64,000 nucleotides of DNA from positions 61,365 through 125,364 of the forward strand of contig JANQOZ010000007.1 in assembly GCA_028285525.1 (NCBI GenBank), given 5' to 3'. Below, in pieces: positions 17,688-25,982 of this stretch; within the stretch, counting starts at the first letter, position 1, and the number at the start of each line of letters is the position of its first letter. The position numbers and the translations under genes are program-made. Under the pieces are notes generated by a model. The model ran no database searches and was not told the DNA's origin. It was given only the letters and a program-made list of their open reading frames with translations. This DNA comes from Lysobacterales bacterium (lineage in GTDB: Bacteria > Pseudomonadota > Gammaproteobacteria > Xanthomonadales > SZUA-38).

Positions 17688-18149
17688 TCAAGACGGTGTT
17701 TGAGCCAGCCGCGTAAGCGATTGCCCCCATCCACCTTCGGCGAGCAGCTGATAATCTGCATTAAGGCCGGCCTGAGTGATGATAATCTCTGTTTTGTCGC
17801 CGTGCGGTTCGAATGCGACGACAACGTGGGAAGGGTGTGCCGGCGGACGGACGGTATCCGGCATGTCTGCGACGCAATGATCGCGGACCTCGAATGACAG
17901 AGAGGTCGGCCGTTCGATCGCCGTATAGGTTCCGGTCATGGGACACGAGGCGCCGGAAGGCGCTGTCATCTGAAAAATGAAATCGCCCCCTGGTCGGGCG
18001 TCGAGCTTCTCAACAACGGTTCTGTAGCCCTCCGGACCCCACCATTTCTCGACAAGTTTGGGGTTAATCCAAGCGTCAAAAGCCTCATCAGGCGACAGAT
18101 CAACGATGTGCCGGATCACAACTTTTTCTTTGGTGACGCCAGCCATCAT
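17688..18149 (-). CDS. SRPBCC (AHSA1-like) protein
   Basis: A 153-residue protein of the START/SRPBCC fold, activator-of-Hsp90-ATPase-like group: it opens with IRHIVDLSPDEAFDAWINP and has the group signature KWWGPEGY and DARPGGDF. These small proteins bind hydrophobic ligands in a deep cavity; the ligand is unknown. It overlaps the end of the ArsR-type gene by four bases, an arrangement very common for this pair (regulator plus AHSA1 protein). The C-terminal EGGWGQSLTRLA is normal for the family. It is part of the cassette inserted between crbR and crbS. Confidence 0.85.
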   Translation of the reverse strand: MMAGVTKEKVVIRHIVDLSPDEAFDAWINPKLVEKWWGPEGYRTVVEKLDARPGGDFIFQMTAPSGASCPMTGTYTAIERPTSLSFEVRDHCVADMPDTVRPPAHPSHVVVAFEPHGDKTEIIITQAGLNADYQLLAEGGWGQSLTRLAQTPS

Positions 18150-18457
18150 TGATTCCTCCGCGATAGGTTCTTGTCGAGTCGTTTCAGCGACCCCTTCCAG
18201 AACCGCTTATAGCCCTGAAGCCAATCACTTAGTTCCTCCAAAGGCTCCGCGCTCAAACTGCAAATCCGTCGCTGGCCTTCTCGGCGGCGCTCGATGAGGC
18301 GTGCATGCTCCAACACGTCGAGATGGCGCGAAATAGCCGATTGCGTCAGTTCAAAATTATCGACGACTTCGCCCACGGAAAGTTCGGACTCGGAGAGAAG
18401 CCCGACGATCGCCCTTCGCGTCGGGTCCGCGAGTGCTGATAAGGTAGCGTCCAGCAT
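18146..18457 (-). CDS. ArsR-family transcriptional regulator
   Basis: A 103-residue winged-helix regulator: MLDATLSALADPTRRAIVGLL, the recognition helix in TQSAISRHLDVLEHARLI, and the wing. No metal-binding cysteine motif is present, which fits the AHSA1-coupled ArsR subgroup rather than metal sensors. It is divergent from the VOC gene at 18617, and the 160-base gap is AT-richer than the surroundings (about 40% GC near 18481-18540), where its operator and both promoters should be. It overlaps the SRPBCC gene by four bases and probably represses itself and the VOC operon. Confidence 0.88.
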   Translation of the reverse strand: MLDATLSALADPTRRAIVGLLSESELSVGEVVDNFELTQSAISRHLDVLEHARLIERRREGQRRICSLSAEPLEELSDWLQGYKRFWKGSLKRLDKNLSRRNQ

Positions 18458-18616
18458 ATTTCACCTATTGCTCATATGTCGATAATTCTATATTGTGCTG
18501 AGGAATGTGCAAAGCCTGATTGGGTTGTTGTCTTCAACGGAAAGAGAACGAGCTAAATCGGATTTGAAACGATCCTTCGCCACGGCAACTGACCGAACCA
18601 TACAAAGGAACGCAGG

Positions 18617-19405
18617 ATGATCAACATACATGGCGATTTCATTTGGTATGAATTGATGACCACTGACGCCGATGCGGCGCAGGGATTTTATGGCGGCCTC
18701 TTGGGCTGGACGTTCAAGGACTCAGGTCAGGAGGGTGTCGACTACCGACAGTTCGCAGCTGATGGACCTGATGTTGGCGGCCTGATGCCGCTCACGCAGG
18801 AAATGCAGGACGGCGGCGCGCGCCCGTTGTGGGCGGGCTATGTTGGCGTCGAGGATGTCGACGTCGGCGCAGACGCGATTAAAAAAGCAGGCGGCGAAGT
18901 CTTGATGGGGCCGCAGGATATTCCAGGCATCGGCCGGTTTGCTTTCGTCAAGGACCCTCAAGGCGCGTCCTTGTACATCATGCGCCCTTTCTCGTCCGAT
19001 CATGTCAGCGAGAGCTTTGCACACAAAACGCCGCGGGATGGCCATTGTGCCTGGAACGAATTGGCGACCAGCGACCCGGCGGGCGCCAAAGCCTTTTACG
19101 GCGACTTATTTGGCTGGGTGAAAGCCGACACCATGGATATGGGCCCCATGGGTGAATATGAAATGCTCAAAAACGGCGAGGCGCGGGATTTTATGTTCGG
19201 CGCCATGATGAAGAAGCCTGACGAAATGCCGGTCTCGCTCTGGAACTATTTTTTCCGTGTGCCGAACATCGATATTGCGGTGGCGTATATCAACGACAAT
19301 AGCGGCCAAATCGTCGATGGCCCCATAGAAATTCCAGGCGGCGAATTCTCCCTCAACGGCGTCGACCCGCAGGGCGCGTTTTTTGCGCTGGTGGGCAAGA
19401 ATTAG
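18617..19405 (+). CDS. Two-domain VOC (glyoxalase/bleomycin-resistance fold) protein
   Basis: A 262-residue protein with two vicinal-oxygen-chelate modules (about 1-120 and 132-262). Each module begins alike: FIWYELMTTDADAAQGFYGG and CAWNELATSDPAGAKAFYGD, and contains LLGWTF or LFGWVK. VOC proteins bind a metal and catalyse lyase, isomerase or dioxygenase reactions, or bind toxins; nothing here fixes the substrate. The start follows AAAGGAACGCAGG. It heads the rightward half of the cassette and is probably co-transcribed with the SRPBCC gene at 19554. Confidence 0.85.
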   Translation: MINIHGDFIWYELMTTDADAAQGFYGGLLGWTFKDSGQEGVDYRQFAADGPDVGGLMPLTQEMQDGGARPLWAGYVGVEDVDVGADAIKKAGGEVLMGPQDIPGIGRFAFVKDPQGASLYIMRPFSSDHVSESFAHKTPRDGHCAWNELATSDPAGAKAFYGDLFGWVKADTMDMGPMGEYEMLKNGEARDFMFGAMMKKPDEMPVSLWNYFFRVPNIDIAVAYINDNSGQIVDGPIEIPGGEFSLNGVDPQGAFFALVGKN

Positions 19406-19553
19406 AAAAGGGAAATGGTGAACGGCAGCGGCAAAAGGTCGCGAGCCATCAGCGTGCCAGATCTGAATGCACACCCAGACAAAAGCTATGGCGCGTTACA
19501 TTCATCAGGCGATAGGCCTCGATCAAGACCAAAAGTAAGCTGGAGTTAAGCCC

Positions 19554-19964
19554 ATGGAAATTGCTGTCGAGGCACATATCAATGCGCCAATGGCGCAGGT
19601 ATGGATGGCATGGAACACGCCAGAAGACATCGTGAAATGGAACTATGCGATTCCTGAATGGTGTTGTCCGCGAGCGGATCTCGACCTCAAGCCGGGCGGG
19701 GCGTTTAACTACCGTATGGAAGCAAAAGACGGATCGGCAGGATTCGATTACCGTGGCGAGTTTACGAAAGTGACTCAGCACAAAGAAATTCAATTCAATT
19801 TGGACGACGGCCGCGCAGTGACCGTCCAGTTTTTTGACACTGATAAGGGCGTTCGAATCGTCGAGACTTTCGAGATCGAAGATGAGAATACCGCAGAGCA
19901 GCAGCGGCAGGGCTGGCAGGCCATCCTCAACAATTTCAAATCGCATGTTGAGGATCGACCGTGA
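19554..19964 (+). CDS. SRPBCC-domain protein
   Basis: A 136-residue SRPBCC/AHSA1-like protein: MEIAVEAHINAPMAQVWMAW, KWNYAIPEWCC, LKPGGAFNYRME and a C-terminal QGWQAILNNFKSHVE, all standard for this group. The cysteines in EWCCPRAD are typical of the DUF899-like ATPase activator subgroup. The codon choice is less GC-biased than in the flanking acetate genes, supporting foreign origin of the cassette. Its stop overlaps by four bases (GTGA) the start of the next, broken, reductase gene. Confidence 0.82.
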   Translation: MEIAVEAHINAPMAQVWMAWNTPEDIVKWNYAIPEWCCPRADLDLKPGGAFNYRMEAKDGSAGFDYRGEFTKVTQHKEIQFNLDDGRAVTVQFFDTDKGVRIVETFEIEDENTAEQQRQGWQAILNNFKSHVEDRP

Positions 19965-20008
19965 GAAAACTTGTCGCCTGGAACGTCATGACCCTCGATG
20001 GCTATTGA
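19961..20008 (+). pseudogene. Truncated start of a dihydrofolate-reductase-family (RibD-like) gene
   Basis: A GTG overlapping the previous stop opens the peptide VRKLVAWNVMTLDGY and then a stop. This is the usual N-terminus of RibD-like dihydrofolate reductase family proteins, which commonly accompany SRPBCC and VOC genes. The frame is lost exactly where the duplicated crbR sequence begins (about 19998-20010), so the cassette's last gene was cut at the junction. Confidence 0.65.
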
Positions 20009-20168
20009 CCTGAATGAGAGCGAGGCGACCATCAAGGCTCACCTGACGGCCATCATGCGCAAGCTGGGCGTCCGCAACCGCACCCAGGCGGTGGCGCTGG
20101 TCAATCAGCTGACGATCGCGCCGGGTTTTGGGGGCGATGGTGAGCATGCTGAAGCGAACGGCTCCTGA
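20001..20168 (+). pseudogene. Orphan 3' end of a crbR-type gene
   Basis: An open frame of 55 codons without its own start, reading AIDLNESEATIKAHLTAIMR and on to a TGA at 20166. It equals the C-terminal HTH of the regulator at 16789 and ends in a tail of the same length (12 codons after the shared PGFGG region) but different sequence. It ends 28 bases from the 3' end of crbS, which would be the natural convergent neighbour of crbR, so this copy probably marks the original 3' end of crbR. Confidence 0.8.
20018..20131 (+). repeat. Direct repeat copy 2 (3' end of crbR)
   Basis: Second copy of the 114-base repeat at 17358-17471, same orientation, two mismatches. Together the copies flank 2.5 kb of foreign-looking DNA, as expected for a recombination or integration event targeted to the 3' end of crbR. 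No integrase or transposase gene is present between them. Confidence 0.93.
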
Positions 20169-20195
20169 AGACAGGCTTTCTTCGCTGACCTGACG

Positions 20196-23100
20196 TCAGG
20201 CGGGCTGCGCGGCAAGGAACCGCTGCAGCAATGCCCGCAGCTTGGCTGGTTTCAGCGGTTTGCGCATGAGGGGAAGATCGAGATCGTCAACGGTCGCTTT
20301 TAGCTCGACCCCGTGGTCCGCTGAGATCACCACAAACCCCGTGTCTTCCGGCAGGACTTTGCGCAGTTCGGCGATCACGTCGAGGCCGTTGCTTCCCTCG
20401 TTCAGGTGATAGTCCGCCAGCACAACCTGCGGCGTATGGCGGGCGGCGAGCATCAGCGCTGACGATCTGCCACCGGCCAGCAAGGCGTTGCAGCCCCACC
20501 CTGACAGCAACGCCTGCATGCCTTCCAGTATGCTGGACTCGTTGTCGATGCAAAGCACGGTCAGCCCGCTGAGGCTGCCACCCGGCTGCTGCTTGCTCTG
20601 CTCCAGCATCGCGAGTTTCTGCTCTGGCGCCGGCGCCACCGCCAGCGAGAAAACGCTGCCCCGGCCTGCCTCCGACTGCAGCGTGATCTCGTGGCCCAGC
20701 ATGCCGGCCATACGCTGACTGATCGACAGCCCGAGCCCCAGCCCCTGATCGCCGCTGGCCGGCTGATCGCCGCGCCTGAACTCCTCGAACACCAGCTTCT
20801 GATCTTCCTCCTTGATCCCCCGACCGGTATCCCAGACGCTGATGACCACCTGGTCTTGTCGTCTGCGCGCAGCGAGCAAAACGCCCCCCTCGCTGGTATA
20901 GCGCAGCGCGTTGCCAACAAAATTCTGCAGGATCCGCAGCAGCATCTGAGGATCGCTTTGCACCCACAGCTGCGTTGGCCGAATGCGCAGCTCCAGCCCC
21001 TGCTGCGCTGCCAGCGCGGAGAACTGCTGCTCGAGCGTCTTAAACAGATCGCCCAGCGACAGCGGCTGCGGGTTCGCGACCAGCGCACCTCGCTCCAGGC
21101 GCGCGACGTCCAGCAGACTGCTGAGGAGTCCTTCGGCGGCGCTCAGGCTGACGTCGATCCGCCGGGTGAGCGCGGCATGCTCGGACTCCATCGAGTCTCC
21201 GCGTTCAACCAGCACCGAAGTAAAAAGGCGAGCGGCGTTCAGCGGCTGCAGCAGGTCATGACTGGCAGCGGCAAAGAACCGGGTTTTTGTGAGGTTCGCC
21301 TGCTCCGCCTCAGCCTTGGCCTGCTCCATGGCCTTGACCGCCTGGCTCAGCTGCTCGGTCCGCTGCGCAACACGCTGCTCCAGCTCTTCTTTCGATTCGG
21401 CCAGGGCCAGCTCGGTTTGCTTGCGGCGGGTAACGTCCGTGAAGGTTGTGATGTAGCCACCGCCGGGCATCGGGTTGCCCTGGGTCTCGATCACCCGGCC
21501 ATCGGGCCAGTGGCGTTCTGAGCTGTAGCTGCTGCCTCGTCGTAGGTGTTCCAGCCGCTTCTGAATCTCTTCCTCGACGTCACCGCCGAAGTAGCCTCGC
21601 TCGGCGTTGAAGCGCAGCAGATCGGCCGCGGGACAGCCGACATAGACGAGCCCCTCGGGATAGTCGAACAGCTTGACGTAGGCCTGGTTCCAGCCGCTCA
21701 GGCGCAGCTCGTTGTCCACCACGCTGACGCCTTGAGGCAGGTGATCGAGGGTAGAACGCAGGAGCTTGCGGCCGAAGCGAATCGCCAGCGACGCGTCGGA
21801 CAGCGCGGTTGCCGCGTCGCCCCCACCCCCGCCTTCATCCAGCGCGCGCTGCAGGACCCGACGCGCCGAGGCGGTCCCGATGGCGCCGGCCAGCAGGTTT
21901 TCGGTGAACTGGACCAGGTCTTGACCGCGCCGGGTGCCTATCTTGTCACCTTCCTGCTCCAGCAGGCGCCCGAAGGCAAGATCCGCGTTGCGCTCGCCGA
22001 CAAAGCGCGCCGCGAGCGCCTTCAGCTCATCAGCCGCGATGCCGCCGCCCTGCCGACGACGCCCCTGGCTTCGGGTCACAGCCAGGTCGAAGGATCGGTT
22101 TTCGATCAGCTCAGCCAGCGGCTGGCGCCGCAGCGCGGAGATCGCCACCAGCAGGCCAAAGTTCACTGTCAGCGACCAGAAGGTGGCGTGCTGCAGCGGA
22201 TCACCGATGCTGAAATTAAACAAGGCGTACGGGTCGAGCCACGTGCCCTCACCCCAGCGCCCGCCGCTGATGGTCGGGATCACCAGGCAGTAGGCCCACA
22301 GGTAAAAGCCCGCGGCCAGGCCGGCCGTCGCGCCCGTGGTCGAAGCGCGGGGCCAATACAGGCCGAGCAGCAGAGCCGGGGCAAATTGAGCGGCCGCACA
22401 GAATGACAGCAGGCCGATGGACGCCAGCCCCTGCCCGGTATCGCTGGCCTCAACAAACAGCCACGCAACGAGGAGGATCAGCGCGATCACCACCCGGCGG
22501 CTGTTGATGATGAACGTCGACCAGTCGCGCCCGCGGTCGGCGGAGCGCCAGCGCATCAGCAGCGGGAGCAGCAGGTCGTTGCTCACCATGGTGGCCAGCG
22601 CCACGCTCGCCACAATCACCATCCCGGTCGCGGCCGAGAAGCCGCCCAGAACCGCGAGCGTCAGCAGCGTGGACTGGTCATAAAGGGCTGGCAGCATCAG
22701 CACAAACGTATCGCCCGAGGTGCCCGCAGGCAGCAGGTCCATACCCGCAACAGCAATCGGCAGCACCATCACGGAGAAGACGATTAAGTATAGAGGGAAG
22801 GCCCAGCGGGCCAGCTTCAGATCGGCCGGCGAACGAAATTCCACGGCGGTTACGTAGAACTGCCGGGGCAGACAGAAAATCGCCAGCGCGGCGAGCGCGG
22901 TGGTGGTGAGGAAACCGCCCGGCAGCGCCCCGGGGGAAAAGAGTTCGCCGTAACGTCCGTCAACGGCCATCGCGCTGACCACCTCACCCGGTCCCCCGGC
23001 CAGCTTCAGAGCAAACAGGCCGACCGCGATGAAGGCGCCCAGCTTGACCACCGACTCGAGCGCCAGCGCCCACAGCATCCCCCGATGATGCTCACCCGGG

Positions 23101-23630
23101 TCGAGCCGACGCGTACCGAACGCGATAGCAAAAGCGGCCATAGCCAACGCCACCGACAGCCCGAGCCCAGACGCCCCAAGCTGACTGCCGCTGGCGATCT
23201 CAACGGCGCTGGTCACCGCCTTGAGCTGCAGCGCGATGTACGGCACCGCGCCACACACCGCGATCACCGTAACCAGTGCCGCGACCCGTTCGGAGCGGCC
23301 GAAGCGAGACGCGATGAAGTCCGCGATTGAGGTGACGTTTCGCTGCTGACTGATCTGCGCCAGCTTCATCAGCATGGGCCAGCCCAGCACCATCACCAGG
23401 ATCGGACCGAGATAGATCGGCAAAAACCCCCAACCGGTCGCCACCGCGGAGCCCACGGCGCCGTAGAAGGTCCAGGACGTGCAGTAGACCGCGAGACAGA
23501 GCGTATAGATGAGCGGCTGAAAGCGGGTTGTGCCCTGCTGCCGGACAGGTCGGTCACCGAGATAGGCGAGGGCAAACAGGCCGACGACATAAAGCAGCGC
23601 AACGGTGATCAGAAGCTCAGCAGCTAGCAA
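20196..23630 (-). CDS. crbS: Symporter-fused hybrid sensor histidine kinase, CrbS/MxtR type
   Basis: An 1144-residue inner-membrane protein. Residues about 1-480 form a sodium/solute symporter (SSS) domain with about 13 membrane segments; about 640-760 is a PAS domain; a coiled coil (QRTEQLSQAVKAMEQAKAEA) leads to HisKA with the phosphoacceptor in FAAASHDLLQPLNAARLF; then an ATPase (GLGLGLSISQRMAG) and a C-terminal receiver (VVLADYHLNEGSNGLDVI). SSS-fused kinases of this type sense acetate or its flux and control acs with CrbR/ErdR. Here it converges on the regulator, from which it is separated by the inserted cassette. It is divergent from the DUF4212/symporter operon. Confidence 0.92.
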   Translation of the reverse strand: MLAAELLITVALLYVVGLFALAYLGDRPVRQQGTTRFQPLIYTLCLAVYCTSWTFYGAVGSAVATGWGFLPIYLGPILVMVLGWPMLMKLAQISQQRNVTSIADFIASRFGRSERVAALVTVIAVCGAVPYIALQLKAVTSAVEIASGSQLGASGLGLSVALAMAAFAIAFGTRRLDPGEHHRGMLWALALESVVKLGAFIAVGLFALKLAGGPGEVVSAMAVDGRYGELFSPGALPGGFLTTTALAALAIFCLPRQFYVTAVEFRSPADLKLARWAFPLYLIVFSVMVLPIAVAGMDLLPAGTSGDTFVLMLPALYDQSTLLTLAVLGGFSAATGMVIVASVALATMVSNDLLLPLLMRWRSADRGRDWSTFIINSRRVVIALILLVAWLFVEASDTGQGLASIGLLSFCAAAQFAPALLLGLYWPRASTTGATAGLAAGFYLWAYCLVIPTISGGRWGEGTWLDPYALFNFSIGDPLQHATFWSLTVNFGLLVAISALRRQPLAELIENRSFDLAVTRSQGRRRQGGGIAADELKALAARFVGERNADLAFGRLLEQEGDKIGTRRGQDLVQFTENLLAGAIGTASARRVLQRALDEGGGGGDAATALSDASLAIRFGRKLLRSTLDHLPQGVSVVDNELRLSGWNQAYVKLFDYPEGLVYVGCPAADLLRFNAERGYFGGDVEEEIQKRLEHLRRGSSYSSERHWPDGRVIETQGNPMPGGGYITTFTDVTRRKQTELALAESKEELEQRVAQRTEQLSQAVKAMEQAKAEAEQANLTKTRFFAAASHDLLQPLNAARLFTSVLVERGDSMESEHAALTRRIDVSLSAAEGLLSSLLDVARLERGALVANPQPLSLGDLFKTLEQQFSALAAQQGLELRIRPTQLWVQSDPQMLLRILQNFVGNALRYTSEGGVLLAARRRQDQVVISVWDTGRGIKEEDQKLVFEEFRRGDQPASGDQGLGLGLSISQRMAGMLGHEITLQSEAGRGSVFSLAVAPAPEQKLAMLEQSKQQPGGSLSGLTVLCIDNESSILEGMQALLSGWGCNALLAGGRSSALMLAARHTPQVVLADYHLNEGSNGLDVIAELRKVLPEDTGFVVISADHGVELKATVDDLDLPLMRKPLKPAKLRALLQRFLAAQPA

Positions 23631-23797
23631 CGGGATAGAAAGCTCGATTCAGAGACGCCCGGTGATAGCACGAAGCCAACGCCGCGGCAAACTGGCGCGT
23701 ACCGCACGGTCTACGACCAAAGTCGAGCATTCAGCGGGGGGTGCTTTTGTTAGATTGCGGGCCTGGGGTTCTAAATCACTTATACGGAGGGGACCTG

Positions 23798-24055
23798 ATG
23801 GAGGAGTCGCAAAGAAAAGCCTACTGGCAGGCCAATATCAAGCTGGTGCTCATGCTGCTGGCGGTGTGGTTTGTCGTTTCCTACGGGTTCGGGATCCTGT
23901 TTAAGGAAGCCCTGGACGCTATCGATCTATTTGGTTTCAAGCTCGGATTCTGGTGGGCCCAGCAGGGCTCCATCTACGTGTTTCTGCTGCTCATCGCCGT
24001 GTATGCCTGGCAGATGAACCGGCTGGATCGCCAGTTCGACGTACACGAGGACTAA
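23798..24055 (+). CDS. DUF4212 small symporter subunit
   Basis: An 85-residue membrane protein with two hydrophobic segments (about 14-35 and 53-73) starting at the ATG behind GGAGGGGACCTG. The N-terminal YWQANIKLVLMLLAVWFVVS is the DUF4212 signature. Proteins of this family accompany VC_2705-type sodium/solute symporters and are presumed small subunits. The partner gene starts four bases after this stop. A GGTCTACGACCAAAGTC stretch about 80 bases upstream resembles the repeats in front of acs. Confidence 0.9.
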   Translation: MEESQRKAYWQANIKLVLMLLAVWFVVSYGFGILFKEALDAIDLFGFKLGFWWAQQGSIYVFLLLIAVYAWQMNRLDRQFDVHED

Positions 24056-24059
24056 GCCC

Positions 24060-25826
24060 ATGACTCTGCAAACCATGACCTACCTGGCCGTTGGCTTAAG
24101 CTTCGCGCTGTACATCGGTATTGCCATCTGGTCCCGCGCCGGCTCGACGCGTGACTTCTACGTCGCCGGCAAAGGCGTCCACCCGGTCGCCAACGGCATG
24201 GCTACCGCCGCCGACTGGATGTCCGCTGCATCATTTATTTCGATGGCAGGCCTGATCGCGTTTCTCGGCTACGGCGGCTCGGTGTACCTGATGGGCTGGA
24301 CCGGTGGTTATGTGCTGCTCGCACTGCTTCTTGCGCCCTACCTGCGAAAGTTCGGCAAGTTCACGGTGCCGGAGTTCATCGGGGAGCGTTACTACTCCAA
24401 GGCCGCGACTATTGTCGCCGTGATCTGCCTGATCTTCATCTCCTTTACCTATGTCGCCGGCCAGATGCGCGGCGTTGGCATCGTGTTCTCGCGGTTCCTG
24501 GAGGTGGACATCCTGACAGGACTGCTGATCGGTATGGGCATCGTGTTTTTCTACGCCGTGCTGGGCGGCATGAAGGGCATCACCTACACCCAGGTGGCTC
24601 AGTACTGCGTGCTGATTTTTGCCTACACCGTACCAGCGGTTTTCATCTCGCTACAGATGACCGGCAACCCGATTCCCCAGCTGGCCTTTGGCAGCGAGCT
24701 GACCGGTGAAGGTGTGGCCCTGCTGGTGAAGCTCGACCAGGTCGTGCAGGAGCTGGGCTTCAATGCCTACACGCTGGGAAACAAATCGACCATCGATATC
24801 TTTGCCATCACGCTAGCGCTGATGGTCGGCACCGCCGGCCTGCCCCACGTGATCGTGCGCTTCTTCACCGTACCCAAGGTGCGGGACGCGCGCCGCTCGG
24901 CCTTCTGGGCCCTGGGCTTCATCGCGCTGCTGTATACGGTAGCCCCGGCCGTGGGTTCCATGGCCCGCCTGAATCTGATCGATACGGTGCAGCCCGGTGA
25001 GATCGGCGCTCCGGAAGCCAACCTGGTTTACGAGGAGCGGCCGCAGTGGTTCAAGACCTGGGAAAAGACCGGGCTGCTGTCTTTCGAGGACAAAAACGGC
25101 GACGGCCGGATCCAGTACTACAACGACGCCAACCCGGATTTCACCGCCACTGCTGAAAGCTACGGCTGGCAAGGCAACGAGCTGAGCGTGGACCGGGACA
25201 TTATGGTGTTGGCCAATCCGGAGATTGCCAATCTGCCTAACTGGGTGATCGCGCTGGTGGCCGCCGGAGGCATTGCTGCAGCGCTGTCCACGGCAGCAGG
25301 TCTGCTGCTGGTCATCTCCGCCAGCGTCTCTCACGACCTGTGTAAAGGAATGATCGCACCGAACCTGACCGACAAGTCCGAGCTGATGATCGGCCGAATT
25401 GCGGCGGGCGTTGCAGTCTGCATCGCCGGTTATCTGGGCTACAACCCACCAGGTTTTGTAAGTCAGGTGGTCGCGTTTGCCTTCGGGCTTGCAGCGGCCT
25501 CCCTGTTCCCGGTGATTCTTATGGGCATCTTCAGCAAGCGGATCAACCGCGAGGGAGCCATCTCCGGCATGATCACGGGCCTCGTGTTCACCGCGGGCTA
25601 CATCATCTACTTCAAGGGTGTGTTCATCGATCCGATCGGCATCAACACCGCGGAGCACTGGCTGTTCGGCATCTCCCCCGAAGGCATCGGTGCGGTCGGC
25701 ATGGCGCTGAACTTCACCGCCGCTACGGTGGTCAGCCGCGTGACCTCGGCGCCGCCGGAAGCTGTGCAAGCCTTGGTGGAAGACATCCGCGTTCCGCGTG
25801 GAGCTGCCGCCGCTACCGCCCACTGA
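24060..25826 (+). CDS. Sodium/solute symporter, acetate permease-like
   Basis: A 588-residue SSS-family transporter with about 13 membrane segments, of the VC_2705 subfamily. It opens TYLAVGLSFALYIGIAIWSR and has the SSS signature segments FYVAGKGVHPVANGMATAADWMSAASF and, in the middle, GTAGLPHVIVRFFTV. A hydrophilic insertion (about 330-385, with an acidic DKNGDGRIQ motif) is typical of this subfamily. With DUF4212 it should import acetate or another short carboxylate with sodium. Its location between crbS and the DUF294 gene matches acetate-switch clusters elsewhere. ActP-like in role, though not necessarily orthologous to E. coli ActP. Confidence 0.9.
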   Translation: MTLQTMTYLAVGLSFALYIGIAIWSRAGSTRDFYVAGKGVHPVANGMATAADWMSAASFISMAGLIAFLGYGGSVYLMGWTGGYVLLALLLAPYLRKFGKFTVPEFIGERYYSKAATIVAVICLIFISFTYVAGQMRGVGIVFSRFLEVDILTGLLIGMGIVFFYAVLGGMKGITYTQVAQYCVLIFAYTVPAVFISLQMTGNPIPQLAFGSELTGEGVALLVKLDQVVQELGFNAYTLGNKSTIDIFAITLALMVGTAGLPHVIVRFFTVPKVRDARRSAFWALGFIALLYTVAPAVGSMARLNLIDTVQPGEIGAPEANLVYEERPQWFKTWEKTGLLSFEDKNGDGRIQYYNDANPDFTATAESYGWQGNELSVDRDIMVLANPEIANLPNWVIALVAAGGIAAALSTAAGLLLVISASVSHDLCKGMIAPNLTDKSELMIGRIAAGVAVCIAGYLGYNPPGFVSQVVAFAFGLAAASLFPVILMGIFSKRINREGAISGMITGLVFTAGYIIYFKGVFIDPIGINTAEHWLFGISPEGIGAVGMALNFTAATVVSRVTSAPPEAVQALVEDIRVPRGAAAATAH

Positions 25827-25870
25827 GGCCAAGTGCTGCTGGTCTGATTGAGACCATGAAGCAATACAAC

Positions 25871-25905
25871 GCGCCCGTCTGCAGGTTGAACCCGCAGGCG
25901 GGCGC
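25871..25905 (+). terminator. Hairpin after the symporter gene
   Basis: GCGCCCGTCTGC (25871-25882) pairs with GCAGGCGGGCGC (25894-25905) with one mismatch. Only a weak T-stretch follows (GACTTTAGG). It ends 45-80 bases after the symporter and before the DUF294 gene. Confidence 0.45.
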
Positions 25906-25982
25906 TGACTTTAGGAACGGCTATCGCTCAGCGCTATTCCCTGTGGCACAGTCTTTCTAATCGCGAACGACAGGATCATCCG

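Noticed and set aside
17509..20000. Integrase, transposase or inverted terminal repeats in the cassette
   Set aside because: None found; only the direct repeats of crbR support mobility, so it is not called an insertion sequence.
24813..25832. A 339-codon minus-strand frame
   Set aside because: Antisense to the sodium/solute symporter with composition typical of a shadow frame.
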